64,000 nt of DNA from assembly GCF_001905795.1 (NCBI RefSeq), contig NZ_LIXJ01000029.1:1-64000 (forward strand). The letters are read 5' to 3'. The stretch is from Streptomyces sp. CB01580. GTDB lineage: Bacteria > Actinomycetota > Actinomycetes > Streptomycetales > Streptomycetaceae. The notes below the pieces were generated by a model, which was not told the DNA's origin, did not search any database, and saw only the letters and a program-made list of their open reading frames with translations. Both the position numbers and the translations under genes were made by a program. Positions 1 through 9,374 of the stretch are shown here, piece after piece (positions within the stretch are counted from its first letter, which is position 1; each line of letters begins with the position of its first letter).

Positions 1-345
1 TGTAATCGCCTACGAGATCAGTGATCCCGCAGGACTTTCAAAGGAACCTCGCCCCAACCGATTCATCGGCCGGAGACGGGGTATCAACATATCTGGCGTT
101 GACTTTTGGCACGCTGTTGAGTTCTCAAGGAACGGACGCTTCCTTTGTACTCACCCCGACCTTCCGGTCCAGGCTTTCCTCCGGGCTTTTCCCTTCGGTC
201 TTGCGTTTCCGACTCTATCAGACTCTTTCGTGTCCGATTCCCGGTCGAAGCGGGCCTCTGCAGAGCAGAGGAATTCGCCTTCCAGATTTACGCTTTCGCG
301 CTTTCCCTTTCCGGCGAGCCCGACTCTATCAGGCATTTTCCCTTT
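1..345 (-). promoter_or_regulatory. rRNA operon leader and upstream promoter region
   Basis: Read on the minus strand, this segment resembles the leader found just before 16S rRNA in Streptomyces: a run with TTCCTTGAGAACTCAACAGC (complement of about 113-132), then a GCGTGCCAAAAGTCAACGCC stretch, GATATGTTGATACCCCG, GGTTCCTTTGAAAGTCCTGC and GGCGATTACA at the window edge. The 16S gene itself should start a little to the left of position 1. Two copies of CTGATAGAGTCGG (minus strand, 209-221 and 320-332, 111 bp apart) look like repeated -10 regions (TAGAGT) of tandem rRNA promoters; I could not assign good -35 boxes. The identification rests on remembered leader sequences. Open frames here are chance. 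Confidence 0.8.
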
Positions 346-631
346 CCCTGACCGGGCCCCCTGCGGACATGCAGGTGCCCCATCCTGAAATGGAATCGTG
401 CGTGAGGAGTCTTCACCGACCCCGAATCCATGTTGCACCGGGGTCAGGCGGAGGTATGACCATACAGGTGGGCCCGGGACGAGGCAAATCGTTTCCGGTG
501 GCCACTCAGGGTCTCGAACCGTCAGCACTCGGGCGGAATCGGAACTTCTTATGACTTACGCTGCTGAACAGCATGCCGTCGTCCGCCAGCCGTGACGACG
601 CCACCGTAGCTCCACCCCTGGGAGGTTCCCC

Positions 632-1081
632 ATGACCGCTGTGACGTCGCCTCTTGCCGGACGTGCCATCGGGCTCGCCGCAGTACCGGACCCGGTTTTC
701 GCCGGCGCGATGGTGGGCCCGGGGACCGCGATCGATCCCGTGCGTGAGCCGTCCGAGGTCGTGTCGCCGGTCGAGGGCATCGTCGTCTCCCTCCACCCGC
801 ACGCGTTCGTCGTCGTGGACGGGCAGGGGCACGGTGTGCTCGTCCACCTCGGTATCGACACCGTTCAGCTCAACGGCGAGGGCTTCGAACTCCTCGTGAA
901 CAAGGGGGACACCGTCGCGCGCGGCCAGGGGATCGTGCGGTGGGATCCCGCGGGTGTGGAGGCGGCGGGCAAGTCTCCCGTGTGCCCGGTCGTCGCGCTC
1001 GAGGCCACGGCCGATTCCCTTGCCGACGTCCGTGAGGACGGGGACGTGAAGACCGGCGACACACTGTTCGGCTGGCAGTGA
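632..1081 (+). CDS. crr: PTS glucose-type IIA component (Crr)
   Basis: Cytoplasmic phosphocarrier of the sugar phosphotransferase system; it takes phosphate from HPr and passes it to a IIB domain of a sugar permease. In Streptomyces this protein serves N-acetylglucosamine uptake. The 149 residues match a lone IIA-glc domain. The two active-site histidines sit 15 residues apart as in E. coli IIA-Glc: His57 and the phosphorylated His72 in GVLVHLGIDTV. A GGAGG ribosome site lies at 621-625, seven bases before the ATG. ptsI follows in the same direction, so the pair is probably one operon. The gene is divergent from the rRNA promoter region; the about 290 bp between them must hold its promoter, but I found no convincing boxes. 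Confidence 0.95.
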   Translation: MTAVTSPLAGRAIGLAAVPDPVFAGAMVGPGTAIDPVREPSEVVSPVEGIVVSLHPHAFVVVDGQGHGVLVHLGIDTVQLNGEGFELLVNKGDTVARGQGIVRWDPAGVEAAGKSPVCPVVALEATADSLADVREDGDVKTGDTLFGWQ

Positions 1082-1157
1082 CGGGCTCGGCGAAGTGACA
1101 GCGGACCGGATATCCACAGCGGGGGCACGACCCACCGCACGACCGGGGACGGGTGAG

Positions 1158-2828
1158 ATGGAGACAACGCTGCGAGGCGTCGGCGTGAGCCACGGGGTGG
1201 CGGTCGGCGAGGTGCGTCATATGGGTACGGCGGTTCTCGAACCGCCGGCCAAGCAGATCCCGGCCGAGGAGGCGGAGCGGGAACAGGGGCGCGCCCGCCA
1301 GGCGGTGGAGGCCGTGGCGGCGGACCTGATCGCGCGGGGCAACCTGGCCGGGGGCGAGGCGCAGCACGTCCTCGAGGCCCAGGCCATGATGGCGCAGGAC
1401 CCGGAGCTGATGGCCGACGTGGAGCGGCGCATCGCCGTCGGCAGCTCCGCCGAACGGGGGGTCTACGACGCCTTCGCCTCCTACCGGGCGCTGCTCGCCA
1501 ATGCCGGGGAGTACCTCGCGGGTCGGGTCGCGGACCTCGACGACGTGCGCAACCGGATCGTGGCCCGGCTGCTCGGTGTGCCGATGCCCGGCGTGCCGGA
1601 CAGCGATCAGCCGTACGTACTGATCGCGCGGGACCTGGCGCCCGCCGACACCGCGCTGCTCGACCCCGCGCTGGTGCTCGGTTTCGTCACCGAGGAGGGT
1701 GGGCCGACCAGTCACAGCGCGATCCTGGCCCGGGCGCTCGGTGTGCCCGCCGTGGTGGCCCTCCCCGGTGCCACCGAGCTGGCCGAGGGTGCTGTCGTCG
1801 CGGTGGACGGCAGCACCGGCGAGGTCTTCGTGGAGCCCGGCGCCGAGAAGCGCGCGGAACTGCGGAGCGCCGCCGCCTCGCGCAAGGCCGCGCTGGCGGC
1901 GTCGACCGGTCCGGGGGCGACCTCCGACGGTCACAAGGTCCCGCTGCTCGCCAATGTGGGAGGACCGGGGGACGTGCCCGCGGCGGTCGAGGCCGGCGCG
2001 GAGGGCGTGGGTCTCTTCCGTACCGAGTTCCTGTTCCTGGACGACAGCGATCGGGCACCGTCGGAGGAGAAGCAGTTCGCGGCGTACCGGGCGGTGCTCG
2101 AGGCGTTTCCCGAAGGGCGCGTCGTGGTGCGGGTGCTGGACGCCGGTGCCGACAAGCCGCTCGCCTTCCTGACGCCCGCGGACGAACCGAACCCGGCGCT
2201 GGGTGTGCGCGGGCTGCGGAGCCTGGTGGAACACCCCGAGGTGCTGCGGACCCAGCTCACCGCGCTGGCGAAGGCGGCCGAGGGTCTGCCCGTCCATCTC
2301 GAGGTCATGGCCCCGATGGTGGCGGACCGTACGGACGCGAGGGCCTTCGCCGACGCCTGCCGCGAGGCGGGGCTGGGGGCGAAGTTCGGGGCGATGGTGG
2401 AGATCCCGTCCGCCGCGCTGCGGGCACGCTCGATCCTGCAGGAGGTGGAGTTCCTGTCGCTGGGCACCAACGACCTGGCGCAGTACACCTTCGCCGCCGA
2501 CCGGCAGGTGGGGGCGGTGTCCCGACTGCAGGATCCCTGGCAGCCGGCACTGCTCGACCTGGTGGCGCTCTCGGCCGAGGCGGCCCGGGCCGAGGGAAAG
2601 AGCTGTGGCGTCTGTGGTGAGGCGGCCTCCGATCCACTGCTCGCCTGCGTTCTGACGGGTCTGGGCGTGACGTCGTTGTCGATGGGCGCGGCGTCCATCC
2701 CCTATGTGCGCGCGGCGCTGGCCAAGCACACGCTGGCGCAGTGCGAGCGCGCAGCCTCCGCCGCGCGTGCGGCGGACTCCGCGGAGGAGGCGCGGACGGC
2801 CGCTCAGGCCGTGCTGTCGGGCGAGTAG
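1158..2828 (+). CDS. ptsI: PTS enzyme I (phosphoenolpyruvate-protein phosphotransferase)
   Basis: First enzyme of the PTS phosphorelay: autophosphorylates from phosphoenolpyruvate and phosphorylates HPr. 556 residues, the usual actinobacterial length. The ATG at 1158 is preferred because the family begins METTLRGVGVSHG and a GGGTGAG lies just before; a GTG at 1095 would add 21 unlike residues. The N-terminal HPr-binding and phosphohistidine domain has GGPTSHSAILAR with His186; the C-terminal PEP-binding barrel has GVGLFRTEFLF, EIPSAAL, LSLGTNDLAQY and the active-site Cys in CGVCGEAASD. It starts 76 bp after crr. No HPr gene is in the window. A strong hairpin follows the stop. Confidence 0.96.
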   Translation: METTLRGVGVSHGVAVGEVRHMGTAVLEPPAKQIPAEEAEREQGRARQAVEAVAADLIARGNLAGGEAQHVLEAQAMMAQDPELMADVERRIAVGSSAERGVYDAFASYRALLANAGEYLAGRVADLDDVRNRIVARLLGVPMPGVPDSDQPYVLIARDLAPADTALLDPALVLGFVTEEGGPTSHSAILARALGVPAVVALPGATELAEGAVVAVDGSTGEVFVEPGAEKRAELRSAAASRKAALAASTGPGATSDGHKVPLLANVGGPGDVPAAVEAGAEGVGLFRTEFLFLDDSDRAPSEEKQFAAYRAVLEAFPEGRVVVRVLDAGADKPLAFLTPADEPNPALGVRGLRSLVEHPEVLRTQLTALAKAAEGLPVHLEVMAPMVADRTDARAFADACREAGLGAKFGAMVEIPSAALRARSILQEVEFLSLGTNDLAQYTFAADRQVGAVSRLQDPWQPALLDLVALSAEAARAEGKSCGVCGEAASDPLLACVLTGLGVTSLSMGAASIPYVRAALAKHTLAQCERAASAARAADSAEEARTAAQAVLSGE

Positions 2829-2842
2829 CCGCGCACCGAGGT

Positions 2843-2881
2843 GAAGGGGCTCCCCGCCCGATGAGTGCGGGGAGCCCCTTC
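2843..2881. terminator. Bidirectional terminator between ptsI and the convergent gene
   Basis: Perfect 15-bp inverted repeat with arms 2843-2857 and 2867-2881 around a 9-base loop, rich in GGGGCTCCCC. It lies 14 bases after the ptsI stop and 43 bases before the stop of the convergent gene, so it could end both transcripts. Confidence 0.85.
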
Positions 2882-2923
2882 GCTGTCCTCGCGCGGTCTG
2901 TCCCCGTCCCGGTGCCCCCGTTC

Positions 2924-3931
2924 TCAGTGGTGTTCTTCCGGCTTGTCGGCTCCGAGGTCGAAGCCCGCGCAGTAGTCCACATGCGGCTCGGGGGCGACGG
3001 GTTCGCCGGTGTCGGCGTCGGTGCAGTAGGCGCTGAAGACCTCGCCCGCGGTGAGCGGGACCAGGCAGGCGCGGTCCAGGCGCCAGCCGTGGACGCGGTC
3101 CCGGGCGCCGGGATTGCTGGTGCGGAGCACGACTCCCCCGGGCTTTTCGAGGGCGATGCCGACGGCGAGGACGGTGACGAACTCGACGCCCTCCGCCGAT
3201 TCGAGGCGGGCGGGGCCCCCGGTGTCACGCTCGACGTGGAGGACCGAGAGCAGGTGCTCGCCCGCCGCGGGGGCCGAGCAGACGAGGTGGTGGGTGCCCG
3301 GACCCGCGGTCTCCAGCATGCGCAGAAGGAGATGGGAAGCCCGGTCGAAGGCGGCGCGGCCGATGTCCTGGCCGCAGTCCGCGCACTCCCCGAGGCCGGC
3401 CAGGGTCATCGTGGCGTACTCCCAGGTGGCCTGGCGGACGGCCCGGTCGACCAGGAGCGGGATCAGGTCGTCGATGCGTTGACCCGTGTACGCGACGGTG
3501 GCTCCGGACGCGGCGATCTCCGCGGTGAAGCGGCTGCGGCTGGCGGGGGCGTCGGCCGCGATTCCGGACTCGGCGCAGAACTCCGCGTACTCCTCGGGGT
3601 CGAAGAGCGCGACCGTGGCGTGCCTGCCCTGTGCGGCGAGGGACTTGAGCAGGCCCTCGACCTGCTGGAGGTAGACGGTGTGGTCGTCGAAGGCGAAGGT
3701 GCGGTAGCGCCGCATCGCCGCGAAGTCCCGTTCGTCGGCCAGCAGGCCGATGGTGCTGGGGGCTTCGCGGCGCAGCGTGCGACGCATGGACGTCCCGGTA
3801 CGGCCGCGGCCACGGGGCCGGGCGGTGGTGACGGTCCCCTCCCGCCTCTCCCGCCCCGGGCCCTCGTGCGTGGTCCTCCCGGGCTCGGTCCCGCCGGGCC
3901 CGGTCCGCCGGATGTTGCTGTGGTACGCCAT
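2924..3931 (-). CDS. Conserved hypothetical protein
   Basis: 335 residues, ATG at 3931. I do not recognise a named family. The first 50 residues are basic and low in complexity; alternative starts inside this stretch are possible, for example MRRTLRREAPS. After that comes a globular alpha/beta protein with a motif ECADCGQDIG (CxxC) near the middle and several isolated cysteines and histidines, which might bind metal. No signal peptide or membrane span is seen. It lies 68 bp downstream of the acetoacetyl-CoA synthetase gene on the same strand and may be co-transcribed with it. Codon use is typical of the region, so it is very probably real, but the function is unknown. Confidence 0.8.
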   Translation of the reverse strand: MAYHSNIRRTGPGGTEPGRTTHEGPGRERREGTVTTARPRGRGRTGTSMRRTLRREAPSTIGLLADERDFAAMRRYRTFAFDDHTVYLQQVEGLLKSLAAQGRHATVALFDPEEYAEFCAESGIAADAPASRSRFTAEIAASGATVAYTGQRIDDLIPLLVDRAVRQATWEYATMTLAGLGECADCGQDIGRAAFDRASHLLLRMLETAGPGTHHLVCSAPAAGEHLLSVLHVERDTGGPARLESAEGVEFVTVLAVGIALEKPGGVVLRTSNPGARDRVHGWRLDRACLVPLTAGEVFSAYCTDADTGEPVAPEPHVDYCAGFDLGADKPEEHH

Positions 3932-3999
3932 GTGACTCCCCCAGTGCGCTGACGAACATTGCTCACTCAGAGTAGCCATGGGCACTGACAATGTGGCGC

Positions 4000-5976
4000 T
4001 CAGTGACGTCTGCGGGCGAGGTCCTCGAAGAAGTGGAGGAGTTCGAGGTTGTCGACGGAGCCGGGGTTGACCGCCTTGGCCAGGGCAGTTCCCTGCAGGA
4101 GGCGTTTGACCGGAACCTCGATGCGCTTGCCGGTGAGGGTGTGCGGGATGCCGGGGACCTCGATGACCTCGTCCGGGACATGACGCGGCGAGAGGTTCTC
4201 GCGGATGGTGCGCTTGATGCTGTCGCGGAGGTCGTCGTCGAGCACGGCGCCCTCGGTGAGGTGGACGAACAGCGGCATCCAGTAGCCGCCGTCGGGTTCC
4301 TCGATGCCGATGACGAGGGATTCGCGGATCTCGGGAAGCCTCTCGACGGCCTCGTAGATGTCCGAGGAGCCCATCCGCACGCCCTGGCGGTTGAGGGTGG
4401 AGTCGGATCGGCCGTGGATGAGGACCGAGCCCCGTTCGGTGATCGTGATCCAGTCGCCGTGACGCCAGACGCCGGGGTACATGTCGAAGTAGCTGTCGTG
4501 GTAGCGGCTGCCGTCGGGGTCGTTCCAGAAATGGATCGGCATGGACGGCATGGGCGCGGTGACGACGAGCTCGCCGACCTCGCCGACGAGCGGCTTGCCC
4601 GCGGGGTCCCAGGACTGCAGGTCCGTGCCGAGGCACGGGGCCTGGAGTTCGCCGATGTGCACGGGAAGGGTGGGGACCGCACCGGCGAAGCAGCTGCACA
4701 CGTCCGTTCCGCCGCTGACGGAGGCGATCCACAGGTCGTCGCCGACCTCGTCGTGCAGCCAGCGGAATCCGTCGGGCGGGAGCGGGGATCCGGTGGTGGC
4801 GACACACTGGATCCGGGAGAGGTCCAGGTCGCGCCCGGGGTGGATGCCGGCCTTGCGACAGGCCATCACGTAGGAGGCGGAGGTGCCGAAGAGGGTGGCT
4901 CCGGTCTGTTCGGCGACCCGCCACTGGGCACTGACGTCCGGGAAGCCGGGGCTTCCGTCGTACAGCACGAGCGTGGTGCCGGTGAGCAGGCCGGAGACGA
5001 GGAAGTTCCACATCATCCAGCCGGTGGAGGTGTACCAGAAGAACCGGTCCTCGGGGCCGAGGTCGCAGTGCAGGCCGATCTGCTTGAAGTGTTCGAGCAG
5101 GATGCCGCCCTGGGACTGGACGATGGCCTTGGGGAGTCCGGTCGTACCGGAGGAGTACAGCACCCACAGCGGATGGTCGAAGGGCACCGGCTCGAAGACG
5201 GGTTCCGTGTCCGCGGCGGTGAGGGCGGACCATTCGAGCGCGCCGTCCGGGGCCTCCGTGCCCAGGAGCGGGATATGGACGACGGCGCGCAGGGTGGGGA
5301 GTTCGCGGCGCAGCTCGGCGACCGTGTCGGCGCGGTCGTACTCCTTGCCGCCGTAGCGGTAGCCGTCCACCGCGAACAGGACGACGGGTTCGACCTGTTG
5401 GAAGCGGTCGAGGACGCTGCGGGCGCCGAAGTCCGGGGCGCAGGACGTCCAGACCCCGCCGACGGCGGCGGTGGCGAGGAAGGCGATGACGGCCTGGGGG
5501 ATGTTGGGGAGGTACGCGCTGACCCGGTCGCCCGGCCGGACGCCGAGGGCGCGCAGCTCGGCGGCGAGGGATCCGACCCTGCGGCGGAGTTCGGACCAGG
5601 AGACCGCGGCCTGGGTGTGGGTCTCGTCGACGTGGAGCAGTGCGGGGGCGTCCGCGCGCGAGGGGTCCTCGGCGGCACGCAGGGCGTGTTCGGCGTAGTT
5701 GAGGGTGGCGCCCGGGAACCACTGGGCGCCGGGCATGGTGCGGTCGCCCATGACGGACTCGTACGGGGTGGAGAACCGTACGTCGAACCAGTCGGCGACG
5801 GCCTTCCAGAACGTGTCGAGTTCCTCGACGGACCAGCGGTGCAGTGCCGGGTAGCCGCCTTCGGCCGGGGCTCCGTAGCGCCCCGCCGCCCAGTTCTGGA
5901 AGCGGGTGACGGCCGCGGCGGCGACGCGGTCGGGGCCGGGCTGCCAGAGCGGGGTCTCGTCGGTTGCTGCGGTCAT
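4000..5976 (-). CDS. Acetoacetyl-CoA synthetase
   Basis: ATP-dependent ligase of the ANL superfamily that activates acetoacetate to acetoacetyl-CoA through an acyl-adenylate. 658 residues, as expected for acetoacetate-CoA ligases. The N-terminal domain has the LHRWSVEELDTFW block typical of the ACS group; the P-loop YSSGTTGLPK is at residues 274-283. The C-terminal cap has HGRSDSTLNRQGVRMGSSDI and near the end TLTGKRIEVPVKR, where the adenylation lysine is expected. I chose the ATG at 5976 (MTAATDETPLWQPG), which matches the family N-terminus; an upstream start at 6027 adds 17 unlike residues. It is divergent from the GH31 gene. Assignment to acetoacetate rather than acetate rests on overall resemblance and is inferred. 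Confidence 0.9.
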   Translation of the reverse strand: MTAATDETPLWQPGPDRVAAAAVTRFQNWAAGRYGAPAEGGYPALHRWSVEELDTFWKAVADWFDVRFSTPYESVMGDRTMPGAQWFPGATLNYAEHALRAAEDPSRADAPALLHVDETHTQAAVSWSELRRRVGSLAAELRALGVRPGDRVSAYLPNIPQAVIAFLATAAVGGVWTSCAPDFGARSVLDRFQQVEPVVLFAVDGYRYGGKEYDRADTVAELRRELPTLRAVVHIPLLGTEAPDGALEWSALTAADTEPVFEPVPFDHPLWVLYSSGTTGLPKAIVQSQGGILLEHFKQIGLHCDLGPEDRFFWYTSTGWMMWNFLVSGLLTGTTLVLYDGSPGFPDVSAQWRVAEQTGATLFGTSASYVMACRKAGIHPGRDLDLSRIQCVATTGSPLPPDGFRWLHDEVGDDLWIASVSGGTDVCSCFAGAVPTLPVHIGELQAPCLGTDLQSWDPAGKPLVGEVGELVVTAPMPSMPIHFWNDPDGSRYHDSYFDMYPGVWRHGDWITITERGSVLIHGRSDSTLNRQGVRMGSSDIYEAVERLPEIRESLVIGIEEPDGGYWMPLFVHLTEGAVLDDDLRDSIKRTIRENLSPRHVPDEVIEVPGIPHTLTGKRIEVPVKRLLQGTALAKAVNPGSVDNLELLHFFEDLARRRH

Positions 5977-6209
5977 GGGGCTGCTCCCTGACTGTACGGA
6001 TACGCGGGGTCGGCGTGGGACGCGCACACGTGCCGGGGTGTGCGCGTGAGGCGGCCGTTACGGACGATGCCATGTGATCGTCGTTCGCACCAGGGTTCAC
6101 CGCCCATGGTCCGGTGTCCGCACATGTGGGCCGACCACGGGTACGCGCGGGCCGACCATGGGTGAACGGAAGTTGAACGGGGCCCGCCCCCCGTCCGTCG
6201 GGTGGCAGG

Positions 6210-8567
6210 GTGAGCCGCATGGATGGTCGTGACCTGGTGCGCTCGGTGAAGTTGGTCGGTTCGGCACGGGGGCTGCGCATGGTGCGCTCAGCCGTGCGCA
6301 GGCGGAACGCGGACGCGCGGGCGCTGCCTCGCCGTGGTGCGGAGCGGGCGCGGGTGCCGGGGCTCGTGGTGGGGGCGGAGCCGGGGCCGGGCGGGGGCGT
6401 GGTGCGGTTCGCGCGGTCGGAGCTGCGGGTCCGGGTGACGGTGGGCGGCGCGGTGTTCTGGAGCTGGGACGGGGCCGATCCGCTGCCGTCGTACGCGCTG
6501 GCCGGCGCGGCGCCGGAGGCGGATCCGCGGGCCCGGCTGGAGCCGGACACGGAGGACGGCTGGCAGGTGGTGTCGGAGCGGCTGACCCTCGCGGTGTCGC
6601 GGCACGGGGCCGTGGAGCTGCGGACGCCGGGCGGGGTGATGCTCCGGCGCGAGCTCCCGCCGCGCTGGTGGGAGCCGGTCGCGGGGGGTGCGGCCCGGTG
6701 GGTGCAACGGTCCGAGGTGCCCGCGGACGCCCGGTTCTTCGGGCTCGGCGGGCGGGCCTCGGGGCCTCGGCTGCGGGATGGGGTGTACCGGCTGTGGAAC
6801 ACCGATCCCGGGGGGCGGTTCGGGCCGGAGGACGATCCCCTGTCCCTGACCATGCCGGTGCAGCTGGTGGTGTCCGACGCGGGGACGCATCTGGTGTTCC
6901 ACGACAACAGCTGGTCGGGGCGGGTGACGCTGCGCGAGGGCGAGGAGGGCGCGGGTTCCGGCCATGACCGTCCGGGCACGTGCGAGGTGCGGATGGACGG
7001 CGGGCCACTGCGGTGCTGGGCGACGGCGGGTACGCCGGCCCGGGTGCTGCAGAGCTGGACCGCGCTCACGGGCGCCCCGGCGCTGCCGCCGTCGTGGGCA
7101 CTCGGTCCGCAGCACGCCCGTTGGGGGTTCGGCGGCGAGCAGGAGGTGCGGCGGATCGTCGCCGGATACCAGGAGCGGGAGCTGCCGCTGTCCGTTCTGC
7201 ATCTGGACATCGATCACTTCGACGGAAACCGGGTGTTCACCGTCGACCGGGGGCGTTTCCCGGACCTGCCGGGGCTGGCGGAGGAGTTGCGGGAAAAGGG
7301 GGTCCGGCTGGTGTCGATCGTCGATCCCGCGGTGAAGGCGGAGCCCGGGTACGCGGTGTTCGACTCGGGCACGGAGGTCGGGAGCCGGGGGGCGTTCGTG
7401 CGGGACGCCCGGGGGCGGGTGGTGTGCGGGGAGGTGTGGCCGGGTGAGTGCGTGTATCCGGACTTCACCGATCCGCTGGTGCGGGAGTGGTGGGGCGGGC
7501 TGTACGAGGAGCGGCTCGCGCAGGGTTTCTCCGGGGTGTGGCACGACATGAACGAGCCGGTGTCGTTCACGGCGTTCGGGGATCCGACGCTGCCGCGGTC
7601 GGCGCGGCACTGCCTGGAGGGCCGCGGAGGGGATCACCGCGAGGCGCACAACGTGTACGGGCTCGCCATGGCGCGTGCCGGTCACGAGGCGCTGCGCCGA
7701 CTGCGGCCGCGGGAGCGTCCATTCCTGTTCTCGCGTTCGGGCTGGGCGGGGATGCAGCGGTATGGGGGCACCTGGTCCGGTGACGTGGCGACCGGCTGGC
7801 CCGGGTTGCGGGCGTCGCTGGCACTGGTGCTGGGGCTCGGGCTGTGCGGGGTGCCGTACTCGGGGCCGGACGTGGGCGGGTTCGACGGGTCCCCCTCGCC
7901 CGAGTTGTATCTGCGGTGGTTCCAGCTCGGCGCCTATCTGCCGTTGTTCCGGACGCACGCGGCGATCGACGCGGGCCGACGGGAGCCGTGGGAGTTCGGG
8001 CCGCAAGTGCTGGAGTACGCGCGGGCCGCGCTGGTGGAGCGGGAGCGGCTGAGGCCGTACTTCGAGACGCTGGCGGGGCTGGCCGCGCTGACCGGCGCGC
8101 CGTACGTGCGGCCGCTGTGGTGGGGGGCATCTGGGGAGCGGGCGTTGCGGGACTGCGAGGACGCGTTCCTGCTGGGGGACGCGCTGCTGGTGGCGCCGGT
8201 GCTGGAGCGGGGTGCGGACCGCCGGGCGGTGCGGCTGCCGCGGGGGCGGTGGTACGACACGGCGACGGGTGAGGTCCACGAGGGGCCGGGGCAGGTGTTG
8301 CTGGATGCTCCGCTGTCCCGGGTGCCGGTGCTGGCACGGGCCGGTTCGGTGCTGCCCGTGCGGGGCGCGGACGGGGAGGTGGAGCTGGAGGTGTGGGCTC
8401 CGGCGGCGGGCCGCACCGGGGGCGGGTTGGTGGTGCCGGACCCGGGCGAAGGCCGGGAACGGGCGGAGGTCGAGCGGTACACGACGAGGCTGGTGGACGG
8501 AAAGGTCGTGGTGGAGCGGGAGGGAGCGGAGGGACCGGTCCGCCCGGTACGCGTGCGCGGCACATAG
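6210..8567 (+). CDS. Glycoside hydrolase family 31, alpha-glucosidase-like
   Basis: Retaining glycosidase of family GH31, predicted to act on alpha-linked glucosides. 785 residues. The catalytic nucleophile is Asp446 in WHDMNEP and the acid/base is likely Asp525 in TWSGD; the N-terminal beta domain carries HDNSWSG and the TIM barrel has HLDIDHFDG and WPGECVYPDFTD. No signal peptide is visible, so it is probably cytoplasmic and handles imported oligosaccharides. GTG at 6210 or ATG at 6219 could be the start. The last 80 residues resemble the usual C-terminal beta-sandwich. Substrate range cannot be told from sequence. The 207 bases after it contain a direct repeat. Confidence 0.93.
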   Translation: MSRMDGRDLVRSVKLVGSARGLRMVRSAVRRRNADARALPRRGAERARVPGLVVGAEPGPGGGVVRFARSELRVRVTVGGAVFWSWDGADPLPSYALAGAAPEADPRARLEPDTEDGWQVVSERLTLAVSRHGAVELRTPGGVMLRRELPPRWWEPVAGGAARWVQRSEVPADARFFGLGGRASGPRLRDGVYRLWNTDPGGRFGPEDDPLSLTMPVQLVVSDAGTHLVFHDNSWSGRVTLREGEEGAGSGHDRPGTCEVRMDGGPLRCWATAGTPARVLQSWTALTGAPALPPSWALGPQHARWGFGGEQEVRRIVAGYQERELPLSVLHLDIDHFDGNRVFTVDRGRFPDLPGLAEELREKGVRLVSIVDPAVKAEPGYAVFDSGTEVGSRGAFVRDARGRVVCGEVWPGECVYPDFTDPLVREWWGGLYEERLAQGFSGVWHDMNEPVSFTAFGDPTLPRSARHCLEGRGGDHREAHNVYGLAMARAGHEALRRLRPRERPFLFSRSGWAGMQRYGGTWSGDVATGWPGLRASLALVLGLGLCGVPYSGPDVGGFDGSPSPELYLRWFQLGAYLPLFRTHAAIDAGRREPWEFGPQVLEYARAALVERERLRPYFETLAGLAALTGAPYVRPLWWGASGERALRDCEDAFLLGDALLVAPVLERGADRRAVRLPRGRWYDTATGEVHEGPGQVLLDAPLSRVPVLARAGSVLPVRGADGEVELEVWAPAAGRTGGGLVVPDPGEGRERAEVERYTTRLVDGKVVVEREGAEGPVRPVRVRGT

Positions 8568-8606
8568 GCCCGGGGCGGGCGACGGGGCGAGCCGAAGTAC
8601 CGGGGT

Positions 8607-8699
8607 GCGCGGTCGCGCAAGCGCGGTGCCGGGGCGCGCGGCAGGACGGCTCGGAGTGCTGGAGCGCGCGGTCGCGCAAGCGTGGTGTCGGGGCGCACG
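8607..8699 (+). repeat. 59-bp-period direct repeat
   Basis: Two 34-bp units, 8607-8640 and 8666-8699, share 31 of 34 bases (both begin GCGCGGTCGCGCAAGCG). Weaker similarity continues upstream of each unit. They lie between the GH31 stop and the NUDIX stop, so they are not coding on any gene I accept. Function unknown; probably a local duplication. Confidence 0.7.
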
Positions 8700-8774
8700 T
8701 GGGCGGACGCGGGGCGCCGGCCGTGGTGGCGGGCCCGGGCGCGCGGTGACCAGGCGCCGCGCGTGGTCGTCCGG

Positions 8775-9317
8775 TCAGTAGTAGCCGCCCTCGAACCACG
8801 ACCGGGCGGCGAGCGTGTGCAGAGGGAAGGCGAGTTCGGTGGGTGCGCCGAGCACGTGGAAGCCCGTGGTCTCGTCGGTCGGTACGGAGGGCGGGAGGTC
8901 GGCCGCGGGGCGTGCCGGGAGGAGCCCGAAGAGGAGCAGGTGTCCTCCCGGGTCGCTGAGGGCGTCGGCGAGCCGGACGTCCCCTTCGTCGGCCTCGATA
9001 CCGGTCTCCTCGCGGAGTTCGCGCACCACGGCGTGCTTCCAGTCCTCGTCGTGGTCGATGAAGCCGCCGGGGAGTGCGACCCCGCCGAACTGCGGCGCGA
9101 TGGTCCGGGTGATCACGACGAGGCCGGTGCCGTCGCGGCCGGTGACGGGGAGCAGGGCCACGGCGACCGGCAGGGGGTTGCGGTAGGCCGTGTCACCGCA
9201 GGCGGCGCAGGTGCGGGGCCAGTTGGCCGGGGCCGCCGGGACGGCGTACGGTGCGCCGCACGTGGCACAGTGGGACCCCTTGACCGGCTTCTGCGGATGA
9301 TTCGTGAACGCGGACAC
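8775..9317 (-). CDS. NUDIX hydrolase with N-terminal zinc ribbon
   Basis: Predicted pyrophosphohydrolase of a nucleoside diphosphate linked to another moiety. 180 residues from a GTG at 9317. The N-terminus carries two cysteine pairs, CATCG and CAAC, of a zinc ribbon like that of NudC-type proteins. The NUDIX box is complete: it opens with GGFIDHDE and closes with RELREETGI, giving the spacing Gx5Ex7REUxEExGU. The C-terminal part is less conserved and ends SWFEGGYY. It is divergent from the dipeptidase gene, with only 57 bp between the starts. The substrate is not predictable from the sequence. Confidence 0.9.
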   Translation of the reverse strand: MSAFTNHPQKPVKGSHCATCGAPYAVPAAPANWPRTCAACGDTAYRNPLPVAVALLPVTGRDGTGLVVITRTIAPQFGGVALPGGFIDHDEDWKHAVVRELREETGIEADEGDVRLADALSDPGGHLLLFGLLPARPAADLPPSVPTDETTGFHVLGAPTELAFPLHTLAARSWFEGGYY

Positions 9318-9374
9318 GCGCGGACTGTATCCGATCCCCTGTCGCGCTCTCCCCCGTTCCAGGATTATGTGCCC

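Noticed and set aside
453..461. GGTATGACC upstream of crr as a DasR site
   Set aside because: Half-sites GGT and ACC are three bases apart instead of four and the flanks do not match; too weak to list.
870..7210. Very long minus-strand open frames antisense to ptsI and the GH31 gene
   Set aside because: High G+C leaves few stop codons; these frames are Arg/Pro-rich, lack known domains and lie opposite well-supported genes. Only the part 2924-3931 is a gene.
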